From: Flavobacterium omnivorum
Lineage (GTDB): Bacteria; Bacteroidota; Bacteroidia; Flavobacteriales; Flavobacteriaceae
Reading direction: 5' to 3'
Length of the DNA stretch: 64,000 nt
NCBI RefSeq assembly: GCF_900099915.1
Contig: NZ_FNDB01000002.1
Coordinates: 287,910-351,909, forward strand
In this document: positions 1 to 11,300 of the stretch, in pieces
Layout: every line of letters begins with the position of its first letter
How positions within the stretch are numbered: position 1 is the first letter of the stretch
Made by a program: the position numbers and the translations under genes
The notes under the pieces: model-generated
The model's input: only the letters and a program-made list of their open reading frames with translations
The model's database searches: none
Told to the model about the DNA's origin: nothing

Positions 1-609
1 CACGAAAAACCAGTCAATCACGGAGTGGGTGCTGATGCCGATAAACAGAAATATGAACCCAAAAAAGTGGTACAAAGAGTCACATATTCGGCTGCGCTGA
101 GCATGCTCAAAAACAAGACGCTCTCCGATACCATCGCAACAAGACAGATTGCTTTTCTATGTGCCGATGGTGTATCAGCAATGGCAATAGACAAGATGAG
201 AGTGGCAATCGAAAAAGAAGGCGCAACGATAAAGATCATTGCTCCACATCTTGGTAGCATCAAATCAGGCGAAGGAAAAGAAATTAAAGTAGACCAAAGT
301 TTGCTGATTGCTGCCTCTGTCCTTTTTGATGCTGTATATATTCCCGATTCAAAAAACGCGGCCTTTCTAGATGCAAACCCGGAAGCTGTAGATTTTATAA
401 ACGAAGCATTTAAGCACTGCAAAGTAATTGGTGCAGGCGATGCCTCTTTATTAACAAATGCCAACATCGATACTAAACTGCAAAAAAGTATAAATGCCGA
501 TAAAGGAATTATCATCAGTCCAACGACTGGTGCAGAGAACTTTGCTCATTCATTTATCAATGCAATAGGGCAACACCGATTCTGGAATCGCGAACCCGAG
601 CTGCATTAA
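1..609 (+). CDS. katE: Large-subunit (clade II) catalase, C-terminal part
   Basis: The reading frame is open from base 1, so this is the 3' end of a gene that begins before the window; 202 codons are visible. The visible part matches the C-terminal flavodoxin/DJ-1-like domain that distinguishes large-subunit HPII-type catalases from small catalases. It shows the alternating beta/alpha pattern (IAFLCADGVSA, KIIAPHLGSI, VLFDAVYIPD) and a helical end with FINAIGQHRFW. The heme-binding catalase core is not in the window. The family decomposes hydrogen peroxide, and the C-terminal domain stabilises the tetramer. A hairpin lies about 45 bases after the stop. The family call is fairly sure; the symbol follows the HPII class and is less certain. 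Confidence 0.85.
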   Translation, partial: HEKPVNHGVGADADKQKYEPKKVVQRVTYSAALSMLKNKTLSDTIATRQIAFLCADGVSAMAIDKMRVAIEKEGATIKIIAPHLGSIKSGEGKEIKVDQSLLIAASVLFDAVYIPDSKNAAFLDANPEAVDFINEAFKHCKVIGAGDASLLTNANIDTKLQKSINADKGIIISPTTGAENFAHSFINAIGQHRFWNREPELH

Positions 610-653
610 GTACAAGAAAGACTAAAACAGAATGGGAAATATTAAGATAATTA

Positions 654-679
654 ATAGCGGATTGTATTCAATCCGCTAT
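654..679 (+). terminator. Hairpin after katE, probable terminator
   Basis: There is a perfect 11-bp inverted repeat (ATAGCGGATTG / CAATCCGCTAT) around a 4-base loop, 45 bases after the catalase stop. Only a short, interrupted T-rich stretch follows, so termination is inferred from the stem and position. Confidence 0.55.
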
Positions 680-768
680 GTTATTGGAGAGAATTTCAAC
701 ACTGAACCTTATAGTAAGTCATTTATATAAAAAAAATTATAATAGGTTTAAAAAAACAGTAAAATACA

Positions 769-3402
769 TTGGAAATAATAGAAATTAAAGTGATGTGCGG
801 ACCGAATTACTGGTCAGGAGACCAAAAAAAACTTATTGTCATGAAACTTGACATAGGAGATTGGGATCAAAAGCTAACTAACACGATTGAAGGTTTTAGC
901 GAAGCACTCGAACAACTATTGCCTTACTTAAAAAATAGGCAATGTTCCGAAGGATTTGAAGACAGTTTTTTGGAGCGGGTAAAAACAGGAACTGTGATCA
1001 GTCATGTGGTAGAACATATTGCGCTTGAATTACAAAACCTTGCTGGAATGGAATTTGGTTTTGGACAAACACTTTCTACAAATGTAAAGGGTGTTTATCA
1101 TATTGTTTTTTCATATAATACTGAAAGAGCTGGTAAATATGCTGCCAAAGCAGCTGTTGATTTGGTAGAAAACCTGTTGGGCGGATTAGAATATAATGTG
1201 GACGTTGCAATACAAGAATTGCAAAGCCTTTACAACAGAGAAAAATTGGGACCTAGTACGTTTGCCATTGTAAACGAAGCGGAAAGCAGAAACATTCCTT
1301 ACACTAGACTAAATGATGATTCTCTCTTGATGTTGGGACAGGGTTACAATCAAAAAATTATCCGCGCATCTATTGCATCAACTACAAGCAGCATAGCAGT
1401 TGATATGGCCTGTAATAAAAATGCTACCCGCAACGTATTATCCCAATCTTACATTCCCGTACCAAAAGGTATGCTGATCGATGACATAACGGAACTGGAA
1501 GAGGCTGTAAATAAAATTGGATTTCCGGTGGTGACCAAGCCGATAAATGGCAATCACGGCAGAGGAATTACTACGCAAATAACAACTTTAGAAGAGGCTC
1601 GATATGGTTTTTGTGATGCCCAAAAAATTTCAGAACATGTAATAATCGAGCGTTTTATACCAGGTAATGACTATCGTTTTCTGGTGATCGATTACAAACT
1701 GGCAGCAGTGGCGAAACGAACACCAGCTTTAGTGACGGGTAATGGTAAGGCAACGATTGAAGAGCTGATTCATGAAACGAATACCGATCCAAACAGAGGT
1801 GAAGGTCACCAAAAAGTACTCACAAAAATAACAATTGATGCGGCAACATTATTCATTTTAGCGGCAAAAGAACTTAGATTGGAATCGGTTTTACCTCTTG
1901 GAGAAATTTTATTTTTAAAAGATACCGCCAACTTAAGCTCGGGCGGAACTGCAACAGATATAACGGATTTGGTACATCCTCTGAATGTTTTCATGGCAGA
2001 ACGCATTGCGCGTCTGATGAATTTAGACATTTGTGGTATTGATATCATGGCAGAAGATGTCACTATTCCCATCACCGAAAAAACTGGAGCTGTGATTGAA
2101 GTAAATGCAGGTCCCGGTTTAAGAATGCACCTTTCCCCTACCGAAGGAATGCCAAGAAATGTGGCTGAGCCTTTAGTAAATATGCTTTTCCCTAATAGTG
2201 CCAACGGGCGTATTCCGGTTGTTGCTGTTTCAGGGACCAATGGGAAAACTACGGTTACACGTCTTATTGCTCATTTGGCTCAAGCCGCGGGACATCATAC
2301 GGGATATACGACAACCGATGGAATTTATATCGATGGAACCACCATTCGTTTTGGAGACTGCAGTGGACCAGGCGGTTCGGCTACCGTGCTTCGTGACCCG
2401 CTTGTTGATTTTGCAGTGCTCGAATGTGCCAGAGGTGGAATACTCAGATCCGGTTTAGGGTTTGACAAATGCAACATCAGCGTCGTAACCAATGTTACTG
2501 AGGATCATTTGGGATTAAATGACATTGACACCATTGAACAATTAGCACGGGTAAAAGCAGTGGTGGCGCAAAGTACCTTTGATACCGGAACTGCCATTCT
2601 GAATGCGGATGACGATTTGGTTTATCCAATGAAAAATACGCTTAAATGTAATATTGCCTTTTTCAGTATGGATGCCAATAATGAACGGATAAAAAAACAT
2701 TGCAGTGAAGGAGGATTAGCAGCTTTTGTTGAAGATAATTATTTTGTTATAAGTAAAGGAGATTCGAAAACGAAAATAGCAGCAATTAATGAAGTGCCTC
2801 TAACCTTTTCCGGCACCTGCGAGTTTATTATTAAAAATGTTTTGCCCGCTATATTAGCGGCTTCGATAAGTAATTTTCCTATCGAAACAATTACCGCTGC
2901 GCTTAAATCTTTCATCCCTTCGCCAGCTTTGACGCCCGGCAGAATGAATGTTTTCGAGTTTAAAAATTTCCGATTAATGATTGACTACGTTCATAATACG
3001 GACGGATACGTTCAGATGCAAAAATTCATGGAGCAAGTTGAAGCCACAAAAAAAACAGGAATTATTTCAGCCACAGGAGACCGTCGTATGGAGGATATAA
3101 AAAATATTGGCAGATTTTCTGCTCAAATGTTTGATGAAATAATAATAAGACACGGAGACAATAGAGGAAGAACATCTAAAGAACTAAGCACGATGCTTTC
3201 TGATGGTATTCAGGAAATTGACAGCAACATCAAAGTAAGTATTATCTCAAATGAAACAGAATCTGTACAATATGCTATCGATAATGCGCAAACCGGCGAA
3301 TTTATTTTTGTGTGTGTTGATGACATTCAAAATACGCTTGCTTATGTAAAACAACAACTAGAAAAAGAAAATTCAGTGGTTAATTTAGTACCGCAGTCCT
3401 GA
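769..3402 (+). CDS. cphA: Cyanophycin synthetase
   Basis: This 877-residue enzyme would polymerise Asp and Arg into multi-L-arginyl-poly-L-aspartate in an ATP-dependent way; length is normal for CphA. The N-terminal domain begins with the family signature around RGPNYWS (here CGPNYWS, residues 10-16). A central ATP-grasp domain spans roughly residues 215-475, with the glycine-rich KPINGNHGRGI loop near 257. A C-terminal Mur-ligase-like domain has the P-loop GTNGKTT near residues 489-495. The start is a TTG: an in-frame stop lies only two codons upstream, and the protein start matches the family. No cyanophycinase or isoaspartyl dipeptidase is seen in the window. The preceding katE ends 160 bases upstream behind a hairpin, so cphA is probably its own unit. 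Confidence 0.93.
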   Translation: MEIIEIKVMCGPNYWSGDQKKLIVMKLDIGDWDQKLTNTIEGFSEALEQLLPYLKNRQCSEGFEDSFLERVKTGTVISHVVEHIALELQNLAGMEFGFGQTLSTNVKGVYHIVFSYNTERAGKYAAKAAVDLVENLLGGLEYNVDVAIQELQSLYNREKLGPSTFAIVNEAESRNIPYTRLNDDSLLMLGQGYNQKIIRASIASTTSSIAVDMACNKNATRNVLSQSYIPVPKGMLIDDITELEEAVNKIGFPVVTKPINGNHGRGITTQITTLEEARYGFCDAQKISEHVIIERFIPGNDYRFLVIDYKLAAVAKRTPALVTGNGKATIEELIHETNTDPNRGEGHQKVLTKITIDAATLFILAAKELRLESVLPLGEILFLKDTANLSSGGTATDITDLVHPLNVFMAERIARLMNLDICGIDIMAEDVTIPITEKTGAVIEVNAGPGLRMHLSPTEGMPRNVAEPLVNMLFPNSANGRIPVVAVSGTNGKTTVTRLIAHLAQAAGHHTGYTTTDGIYIDGTTIRFGDCSGPGGSATVLRDPLVDFAVLECARGGILRSGLGFDKCNISVVTNVTEDHLGLNDIDTIEQLARVKAVVAQSTFDTGTAILNADDDLVYPMKNTLKCNIAFFSMDANNERIKKHCSEGGLAAFVEDNYFVISKGDSKTKIAAINEVPLTFSGTCEFIIKNVLPAILAASISNFPIETITAALKSFIPSPALTPGRMNVFEFKNFRLMIDYVHNTDGYVQMQKFMEQVEATKKTGIISATGDRRMEDIKNIGRFSAQMFDEIIIRHGDNRGRTSKELSTMLSDGIQEIDSNIKVSIISNETESVQYAIDNAQTGEFIFVCVDDIQNTLAYVKQQLEKENSVVNLVPQS

Positions 3403-3404
3403 TA

Positions 3405-3650
3405 AAAATTGATTGGTATCCAATGCTAATAGAAGAGTGTTTCGAAATGAATTTCTTTATGCCAAATGAGGCTGATATCAATTCCAGAACTTCTTCCAAA
3501 ATTTATGTCTTATCTTAAAGTATAGTAATTGGTAGTGAAAAATAAAATGAAGATTCGTTTCCTACTTCACTTTCGACCAATATACCACCATTCTTGAAAC
3601 CTAAACCAGTATTAATTACGCATGATGAAAAAGTGGGTTGAATAGAAGTT
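3405..3650 (-). pseudogene. Decayed C-terminus of a (hybrid) sensor histidine kinase
   Basis: Reading the minus strand from about 3650 down to a TAA at 3517-3515 gives a degenerate version of the end of a HATPase_c domain. It has a QP.FSS-like stretch, then NTGLGF, then NGGILVESEVG and SSFYFSLPI, in the order found in intact kinases. About a dozen residues normally between the GTGLGL box and the GG.I.VESE strand are missing, and no start or upstream kinase domain remains. After the stop, another stretch (to about 3405) reads ILEE...GIKKFISKH, vaguely like the start of a receiver domain. This would fit a hybrid kinase but is weak. The kinase remnant is seen in the sequence; its parent gene is unknown. 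Confidence 0.55.
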
Positions 3651-3883
3651 AAGCTTTAAGAAGTCAAAATAAAATTTGCATTTTACTGTAGCCCTTTCGA
3701 TTGGTTATTTATAAAAACACAACTTTATATTATCTTCATAATTAGATTATAAATATTAATTAATTTTCATTAATTTAACTTAAAATTTTAATATTAACCG
3801 TGCAGGTATCCGTACACGATTACTTAATTTTCAAGTCCTGTAACAGCACATAACTAGGTATTCATTTGGTGAAAATATCAAAT

Positions 3884-3927
3884 TTATAACCCTGAGGTCC
3901 CGAGTTCAAATCTCGGTCTCGCTACCA
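3884..3927 (+). pseudogene. 3' half of a tRNA (truncated tRNA)
   Basis: The segment contains a variable loop, a perfect T-arm (CCGAG, TTCAAAT loop, CTCGG at 3900-3916), a 3' acceptor strand TCTCGCT (3917-3923), a discriminator A and an encoded CCA (3925-3927). The matching 5' acceptor strand (AGCGAGA), D-arm and a proper anticodon arm are absent upstream, so it cannot fold as a whole tRNA. The bases before it (TATAACCCTGAGGTC) resemble the 3' side of a CAU anticodon arm. Such 3' halves are what tRNA-targeting integrases leave as att duplications; that origin is inferred. Confidence 0.7.
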
Positions 3928-3932
3928 AAGCA

Positions 3933-3967
3933 AAAACCCTAACATCAATATGTTAGGTTTTTTTTAT
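3933..3967 (+). terminator. Terminator-like hairpin after the tRNA fragment
   Basis: AAACC(C)TAACAT pairs with ATGTTAGGTTT around a short loop, with one bulged C, and is followed by a run of T. It sits six bases after the CCA of the tRNA fragment, as a tRNA terminator would. Confidence 0.65.
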
Positions 3968-4340
3968 GCATCACACTTTCTGAAAAACCAATATTTTTTA
4001 TGAAGAGTGACGTTAAGGAGTAACGTTTTATTATTTAGAGACTCTTTTCTTAATTAAGACTGCTATGACAATACTTTTCTACCGTGTTTGCAGTAACAGT
4101 GAAAACAATTGCACTATTACGTATATTTGAAATCAATCTTTTATAAGAACGCAAAAAAACAAATTGACTAGCTGTCTAAAATTGTTGTGTAATCTCTTTT
4201 TTTAAACGTATTAAAGTGCCTATAGTTTCATATAAATAGTAAATCTAAAGGTTCAGTTCTTATTTTCATACCGTCAGGCTATCACTTTATAATAAATGCC
4301 CACTTATTTGATTTTTTTACCACCCTGTATCACGAGTAAA

Positions 4341-5345
4341 TCAATAATTCTTTGCATAATTGGGGCAGCCAAAACACTTTACATCAAGATCAAACTGATA
4401 CGTCAATGACAATTCATAGATCCCTCCTGTTTTTCCTATTTTTGAGGTACTAAAATCGTGTGATAACCCAAATTTTAAGTGCTCATATTGTAATCCACCA
4501 AAAACATTTAACGACGTCACTAAATGACTGTTGTCTGCTTTGGTCCCGGGATTTGTAGCGGCAGACAAACCAAAAAATACCGTTTTAAACATTACAGAAG
4601 ATCCAAGATCCAAACGGTTGTATTCGCCTTGATTCATGTAATTAGCGGTCAACAAAAACTTTGTTTCATAGGGAAACAAAGCCACATCTAAATAATCAAC
4701 AACTAAAAATTCATATCCACCACTGGCAGAAAAAAACATATTCAAAGGGATGTTTTTATCAGCAACAAAAGAAATATTAGGCTTGTTGATGTGTTTTAAA
4801 GAAAGTCCAAACCACGCATTCTCATTATTAAAAACCATCCCTGCGGTAAAATCAAAAAACTTAAATCTATCATTCAGCACTAAAGGATCTCCACTGGTAG
4901 GATTGATAGTTCCAGAACCTATATTAATTTGATCTTCTAGTACTAGATTACCAAAACCAAACGATTTGGTTCCAAAACCAACCTCAATAGCAGGTCTAAA
5001 ATACCAATTATCATTTAGCCTAACTCTGTAAGCATAATTGACATTGAATTGGGTAAAAGTGTATTGCGTTTTGTTTTCTCTATGATTCAAAATACTAAAA
5101 CCAATACCGCTATTCCTATTTTCGCTCCATGTATTAATAAAAGCATAATCGGTATCAATTTTTAAATCCAAATCTGGCCACTGTGATCGATGGATGATCC
5201 CAGCATAAGTTGTTTCTAAAAAACCAGAAAAACCTGGATTTAGCGTTTCGGGAATGAGGAAATATTGAGTAAATATTGGATCTTGCGCTTTTGCTTGATT
5301 GAAAAAGCAGCAAAATAATAAGGCAAATAATATTTTTAATTTCAT
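4341..5345 (-). CDS. PorP/SprF-family type IX secretion outer-membrane protein
   Basis: The protein has 334 residues. A signal peptide (LKILFALLFCCFFNQAKAQ) is followed by the family's opening DPIFTQYFLIPETLNPGFSG, then about a dozen amphipathic aromatic strands that predict an outer-membrane barrel. PorP/SprF proteins are T9SS components or partners; SprF is needed for secretion of the gliding adhesin SprB. It starts 5 bases after the stop of the giant adhesin gene, so the two form one transcription unit, and its start context lies at the end of that gene. The pairing indicates that it serves secretion or anchoring of that adhesin. An unusual C-terminus ends in CFGCPNYAKNY with two Cys. The family is clear; partner specificity is inferred. 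Confidence 0.92.
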   Translation of the reverse strand: MKLKILFALLFCCFFNQAKAQDPIFTQYFLIPETLNPGFSGFLETTYAGIIHRSQWPDLDLKIDTDYAFINTWSENRNSGIGFSILNHRENKTQYTFTQFNVNYAYRVRLNDNWYFRPAIEVGFGTKSFGFGNLVLEDQINIGSGTINPTSGDPLVLNDRFKFFDFTAGMVFNNENAWFGLSLKHINKPNISFVADKNIPLNMFFSASGGYEFLVVDYLDVALFPYETKFLLTANYMNQGEYNRLDLGSSVMFKTVFFGLSAATNPGTKADNSHLVTSLNVFGGLQYEHLKFGLSHDFSTSKIGKTGGIYELSLTYQFDLDVKCFGCPNYAKNY

Positions 5346-5350
5346 TTTTT

Positions 5351-8300
5351 TTAATTTATTAGCACTAATGCTCCTTTATCCTTAATTATTTTTCCGTAAA
5401 ATGTTTTAGCGATAATAGTGAAATAATAATTTCCATTTTCGCCTTCTTTATTATTGATTTTTCCATCCCAGCCTCTAATATTTTCTCCAGATTCAGAATA
5501 AATTAAACTACCCCAAGTATCGTAAACATCAAAATGGATCTCGTTTAATCCTAAAAGAACAGGCGCAAAATAATCGTTGATACCATCATTATTGGGCGTA
5601 AATCCTGTTGGAGGAATTAAGCGATATCCTTTCTCAACCTCCAGAGTGATTTGGCGCACATATACACATCCAAAAGGATAAGTAACTGTTTGACTGACAA
5701 TATAAGTCCCTTCCTTTTTATAAATATGAGTCGGATTTTCTTCTGTTGAAAAAGTAGCATCACCAAAATCCCAAGTTATTGCAGTGTAATCTCCGCTTGC
5801 AGTATTGGTAAATTGAATTGGATCTTCAATAGAGTAAATGCCATAAGTACTGTATCCTATTGAGGCAGTGGTAAAGGATGGCGCACCTAATTGGGGAATA
5901 GCGACGTCAAATGTATACGTGGTACTGCAATTTCTAGAGTCGATTGCATTTAGCACTACTAATCCGTTTTGCGATGTACTCATTATTTCATTGTTAGGAC
6001 CACTCACACTTCCACTTGACCATTCAAACTGATAAGGCGGAACTCCTCCTGAAGTTTTGGCCACAAAAGACTGCTTGACAACTTTAGTTTCGCAGTTAAA
6101 ATCAGTAGCGGTCTCTACTTTTACAGCTATGGCTGCCGGTCGGATAACTGAGTAGCTTCCGGATGCACTACATTTCCTGGCATCCGTTACGGTAACTAAA
6201 TAATTCCCCGCAGGAATCGCATTCAAATCCTCTGTTACAGTACCATTAGACCACACGTAAGAAAAAGGCGGTGTTCCCCCTGATACTAATAAATTAATTG
6301 CACCGCTATTGGCATCATCACAATTTAATGCATTGGTTGTATTTGCAGCCAAAACCAATGCCTGCGGTTCAATTAACACAAAAGTTTTAGTAATTTGACA
6401 AGGGGTTCCATCAATTATCGTAGCGGTATAAATCCCTGGTCCAAGATTATTTCTAGTTGTTCCTGCCAAACTGTTGTCACTCCAAACTAACTTCACAATA
6501 GGTATTCCTCCCACTAAGTTTAATTTAACACTTCCATCACGAGCGCCAAAACAAGAAATTTGAGTAACAGTAGGTTCCATTTTAAATAGTGGAGCCTCGG
6601 GTATATTTACTGTTATCGTTTTTATACAGTTATTAGCATCCGTAATAGTAGCCACATAATCTCCCGCCGAAAGATTGTCCTGAACTAGTCCAACAGCCAA
6701 ATTACTCCATAAAACCGTATATGGCGCAACTCCTCCAGAAACAGTCAGACGAATGGAGGCATCATTATCGCCATAACAAACAATGGGATTGGTAGTGGCT
6801 GAAACTATTACTAGGGATGGCTGTGTTAAAATCACCGTTAGCCTATCGGTGCATCCTGAATTATCGGTTACGATCAAATTATAGGTTCCAGCGAAGACAG
6901 CTATCAAATTTTGGCTGGCACTGGCAAAGCGATTTGGTCCTGTCCAAGCAAAATTATAACCAGAAGTGGAAGCGGTCCCTCCTATTACATTAACATTTAT
7001 AGCTCCCGTTTCAGCACCAAAGCACTTAATATCAGTTTTACTACCAAATGTTACTTCTAAAACTGGCGGTTCTGTAATGGTAAAAGTGGCTGTTTTTGGT
7101 CCACAATTGTTGGCATCTGAAACCGTTATCTGATAGATTCCTGAACTTAAATTGGATAAATCTTCAGTGTTGGCGAAAGCGGTTCCATCTTTGGTCCAAG
7201 AATAACTATAAACTGAAGTACCTCCACTCACCGTTATTTTTATAGCTCCATCTGAATCGCCAAAACAAGTGACGTCTTTTTCCAAGTTAGTGGTGATTGC
7301 AAGATCAGCTGGCTCTGTGATTTTAACTTCCTGTATTTTTTGACAGCCATTAGCATCAGATACGGTTAAATGATAGCTTCCTGCGACTAATCCTGATGCA
7401 CTTAAGGTTGTGTTCGCTGTAGGGGTATCCCAAGAATAGGTCAGTGGTGCTGTGCCTCCAGAGACAGATACCGCCACTGAACCTGTACTTTTTCCGAAGC
7501 AATCGACATTAACTTGGGACGCAAGAGCAGTCACTAATCCATTTGGTTCGGTTATTACTACTTGTTGAATTGTAGAACAATTGTTGGCATCGACAACCGT
7601 TACCAAATAGGTTCCTTTAGCCAAATTAATCCCTGTTGCCGCGGTTTGCATTGGTGTCGTATTCCACGAAAAAGTATAAGGAGCGGTACCTCCATTTGGC
7701 ACAATCGTTGCTGATCCCGAATCACTTCCCGAACAGGCAACATTAATTTGTGCTGAAATAGAAGTAGAAATTGCTGCTGGTTGTTCAATTGCAACCACAG
7801 AAGTTGTTTCACATCCGTTAATATCAATAACCTTAACGGAGTAATTGCCCTTCGTTAATCCGGTCGCTGTTGCCCCTGTTTGAACGGGTACTGTATTCCA
7901 AGAATAAGTATATGGAGCTGATCCATTTGTGACAGCAACAGTCGCCATACCGTCACTTCCGCCAAAACAGCTTACGTTATTAAAACTGCTTATAGAGGAC
8001 TCTAGTACGGCTGTGGGTTGTGTAATGATTACTTGTTGCACTTTTGTACAATTATTGGCATCCGTTACCGTAACAGTATACGTATCCGCTGAAAGTCCAG
8101 ATGCTGTAGCACCAGTATTATTTATCAAAGTGCTCCAAGAAAAAGCATACGGTGCTTCCCCCCCACTAACAGCAATAGTGGCCGTTCCGGTGCTGTTTCC
8201 AAAGCATAAAATATTTGTCTGCGGACTTATTGATGTAACTAAACGATCTGGTTCGGTGATTACAACCTGTTTTTCGGTTGCACATGAATTGGTATCGGTG

Positions 8301-11300
8301 ATGGTTACCGTATAGGTACCTGCTGTTAATCCGGTTGCCGTTGGCGTAGTCTGAATAGGAATTGTATTCCAAGAATAAGTCAAAGCTCCACTACCTCCAA
8401 TTGCAGTTACGGTCGCGCTTCCCGTACTGTCTCCAAAACAAAGAACATTCGTTTGAGCACTCATCGAAGCAGTTATACCTAAAGGTTGGGAAATAATAAC
8501 TCCTACAATTGTTTTTAAGCTTCCGTTGCTATCAGTAACTTTTATATCATAAGTACCTGCGACTAATCCAGCAAAAGTATAATCCAAAGCTGAATTGTTA
8601 AGACTGCTCTGAACAATGCCTCCGCCTTGTAAAATTAATTCATATTTGTAAGGTCCAATGGATTGCTGGGTAATAACCACTTTTATGATACCGGTTGAAT
8701 AGCCATTACAAAAAATGTTAGCGTGTGCCGCTGTATCTTCCTGAATGACTAAGGACTGCGGTTCGGTTAAAGTAAAAGATAAAATTACAGGATCGCATAG
8801 TCCATCATTTATGGTAAGCGTATAATCTCCTGCAATAAGATTAGCAATATCTTGGCTTGAAGCCAAAAAACTATTGGGACCTGACCACGAATAGGTATAA
8901 GATCCCGAGCCACCCGATACCGATACAGCAATAGAACCGTCATTTGCACCAACAGTACTTAGGTTAAAACCGTTATAATTCGACAAAACACTGGAGGTTA
9001 TAATCGCTGGATTTACGGTTATACTATACGTATTAGGTTGACCTTGGCAAACCACTCCATCATTTAGGGTTGCTGTTGCTGTATAAATAACTGTAAGTGG
9101 ATCTGTGGTAGTATTGGTTAGCGTTTGAATAGGAATTACCGCCGTTGTTCCTGATGTTGTTGCTCCAGTAATTCCCGGAGGGATTGAAGCAGTCCAATTA
9201 AAAGTAATATTGCTTGTAGTTGGGCTTGAAAAATTTATTGCGGCAGCATCATTTCCCGAACATATTTTCTGATTCAAACCAGAGAACACCACTTTGGGAG
9301 ATGGATTAACAGTTATAACCACAGGAAAAGCTGTTCCTGAACAAGTTCCTGATCTTGGAGTTACCGTATAAGTAGCGATAGCCGTTTGATTGGTACCATT
9401 TACTAGCGTTTGGTTAATAGAAGATTGAGGCGTATTTTGTGCATTTGCTCCCGAAATTGCCCCAGATGGACTTATTACTGCCGCACTCCAAGTATAAACG
9501 GTTCCGGATGGAACTATATTTCCTGAGCCATCACTTGGTGTTAATGAAAATGCAGTAGTACTACAAATGGTTTGTGCCAATGAAGATGTTATGCTTGGTT
9601 TTGGTTTCACTATTATGGTATACTTATATGATGCTCCTAAACAAGCCGTTACTCCTGCTACCGTTGCCGTGGCATTATATTCAATAGTAATCGCTGCATT
9701 TGTGGTGTTGGTCAAGGTTTGTGTTGGAATACTGCTTGTTCCTGATGTTTGTATTGTTTCAGTTATTCCTGCAGGCTGGGTTGTTGTCCAGCTAAAAGTG
9801 ACTCCAGCAGTACTACTATTTAACGATACTGCTGCAGCATTTTCTCCTGAACAAATCGTTTGTGGTGCAGGAGTAAAAGTTATCACTGGTGAGGGGTTGA
9901 CGGTAATAGAAAAACTTTTAGATGCACCAGGACAACCATTAATTGATGGTGTTACAGTTATGGTAGCAATTTTTGGAGCTGAAGTGGCATTACTTCCTGT
10001 AAAAGAAGGAATAGTTCCTGATCCGCTAGCGGGTAAACCTATAGATGAATTTGAATTGGTCCAACTGTATATTGTGCTAGGAATATTTCCCGTAAAAGGA
10101 ATATCCACTGTTGACAAACCATTGCACACTTCCTGATTAAGGGGCTGTTCGACAGTTGGGGTCGGATTAACAGTTATGGTAAAATTTTTGGGTGTTCCAA
10201 TACAGCCATTCGCTTTTGGCGTGACAGTTACAGTGGCAATTAGGGGTATTAAACCACTATTCGTTACGGTAAAAGAGGCTATATTTCCAATACCAGCAGA
10301 TGACAAACCTATGGATGGTGTATCGTTTGTCCATTCAAAAGTGGTACCTACAATACTTCCTGTAAATGCAATAGTACTGCTTATATCTCCATTGCATTTG
10401 ACTAGATTTAATATTGTAGTAACTGTTGGCGTTGTATTAACCGTCACTACAACTGGTTTTATCAAAGTACAACCATTAGTGTTTACTGCCTTTATATAAT
10501 AAGTTCCACTTACTGCTACTGCATTTGGATTACTTAATGCTATTGTAGCCAAACTATTTGTCCAATACGTCAATGTTAATCCAGGATCTGAACCTATCGT
10601 AATATTTGAACTAGTAATATCAACTGTTGTTCGACTACAAACTGCACTTGGATTTGTGATTAGTAAATTTGGCAAAGCATTTGCGGTTACTGTCCCAGAA
10701 GCACTTGAACTAACACATCCTGTTGTGGTATTGGTAATAATCACACTATAAGTTCCCGCGATTGTTGTTGGAAAACTAGCTACATTTCCGGGGTTAGTAA
10801 ATCCTGAAGGAACATTCCAAACATACGAATAAGTGCCTGAGATTCCAGAAGTAGCTATTACAGTCGCTGATAATCCTGAACAAACTACTGGACTGTTTAC
10901 GGTAACTGTTGGTAAGGCTTTTATAGTTACCACTATTCTAGCACGGTTTCCCTCACAACCCGTAACTGTATTGGTTTGACTTACATAATAATTTTCAGTA
11001 CCTACAACTGCTGTACTAGGTGTTGGCGTAGCTGCTAGTGGAGTTCCTGCTGTTGCAACCGTGTACCAATTTAAAGTGTTATTGGATAAAGCTATAGCTG
11101 TCAAAACATTTGCTGTAGCATTTTGACAATAGGAAACTGGACTTACCACGGGCAAAGGAGGCAAAGGATTAACCGTCACTACAACTGGTTTTATCAAAGT
11201 ACAACCATTAGTATTTAATGCCTTGATATAGTAAGTTCCACTTACTGCTACTCCATTTGGATTACTTAATGCTATTGTAGCCAAACTATTTGTCCAATAC

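Larger units (their letters stand above)
3403..4340. other. Gene desert with decayed fragments
   Basis: There are 938 very AT-rich bases between the convergent cphA and porP-like genes with no intact gene. The stretch holds a histidine-kinase remnant on the minus strand, the 3' half of a tRNA and a terminator-like hairpin (listed separately). A second small hairpin (ACGTTA-AGGAG-TAACGT, 4010-4026) precedes a T-rich run. The mix of broken pieces suggests past insertion, deletion or rearrangement. Confidence 0.7.

Noticed and set aside
3884-3927. Complete tRNA gene
   Set aside because: The 5' acceptor strand, D-arm and a paired anticodon stem are missing upstream, so only a fragment is present.
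9567-10499. Long open frames on the plus strand opposite the adhesin gene (189 and 107 residues), and similar ones at 7929-8315 and 11703-11951
   Set aside because: They are hydrophobic Val-rich shadows produced by the Thr/Asn-rich repeat coding on the other strand, with no start context or family features.
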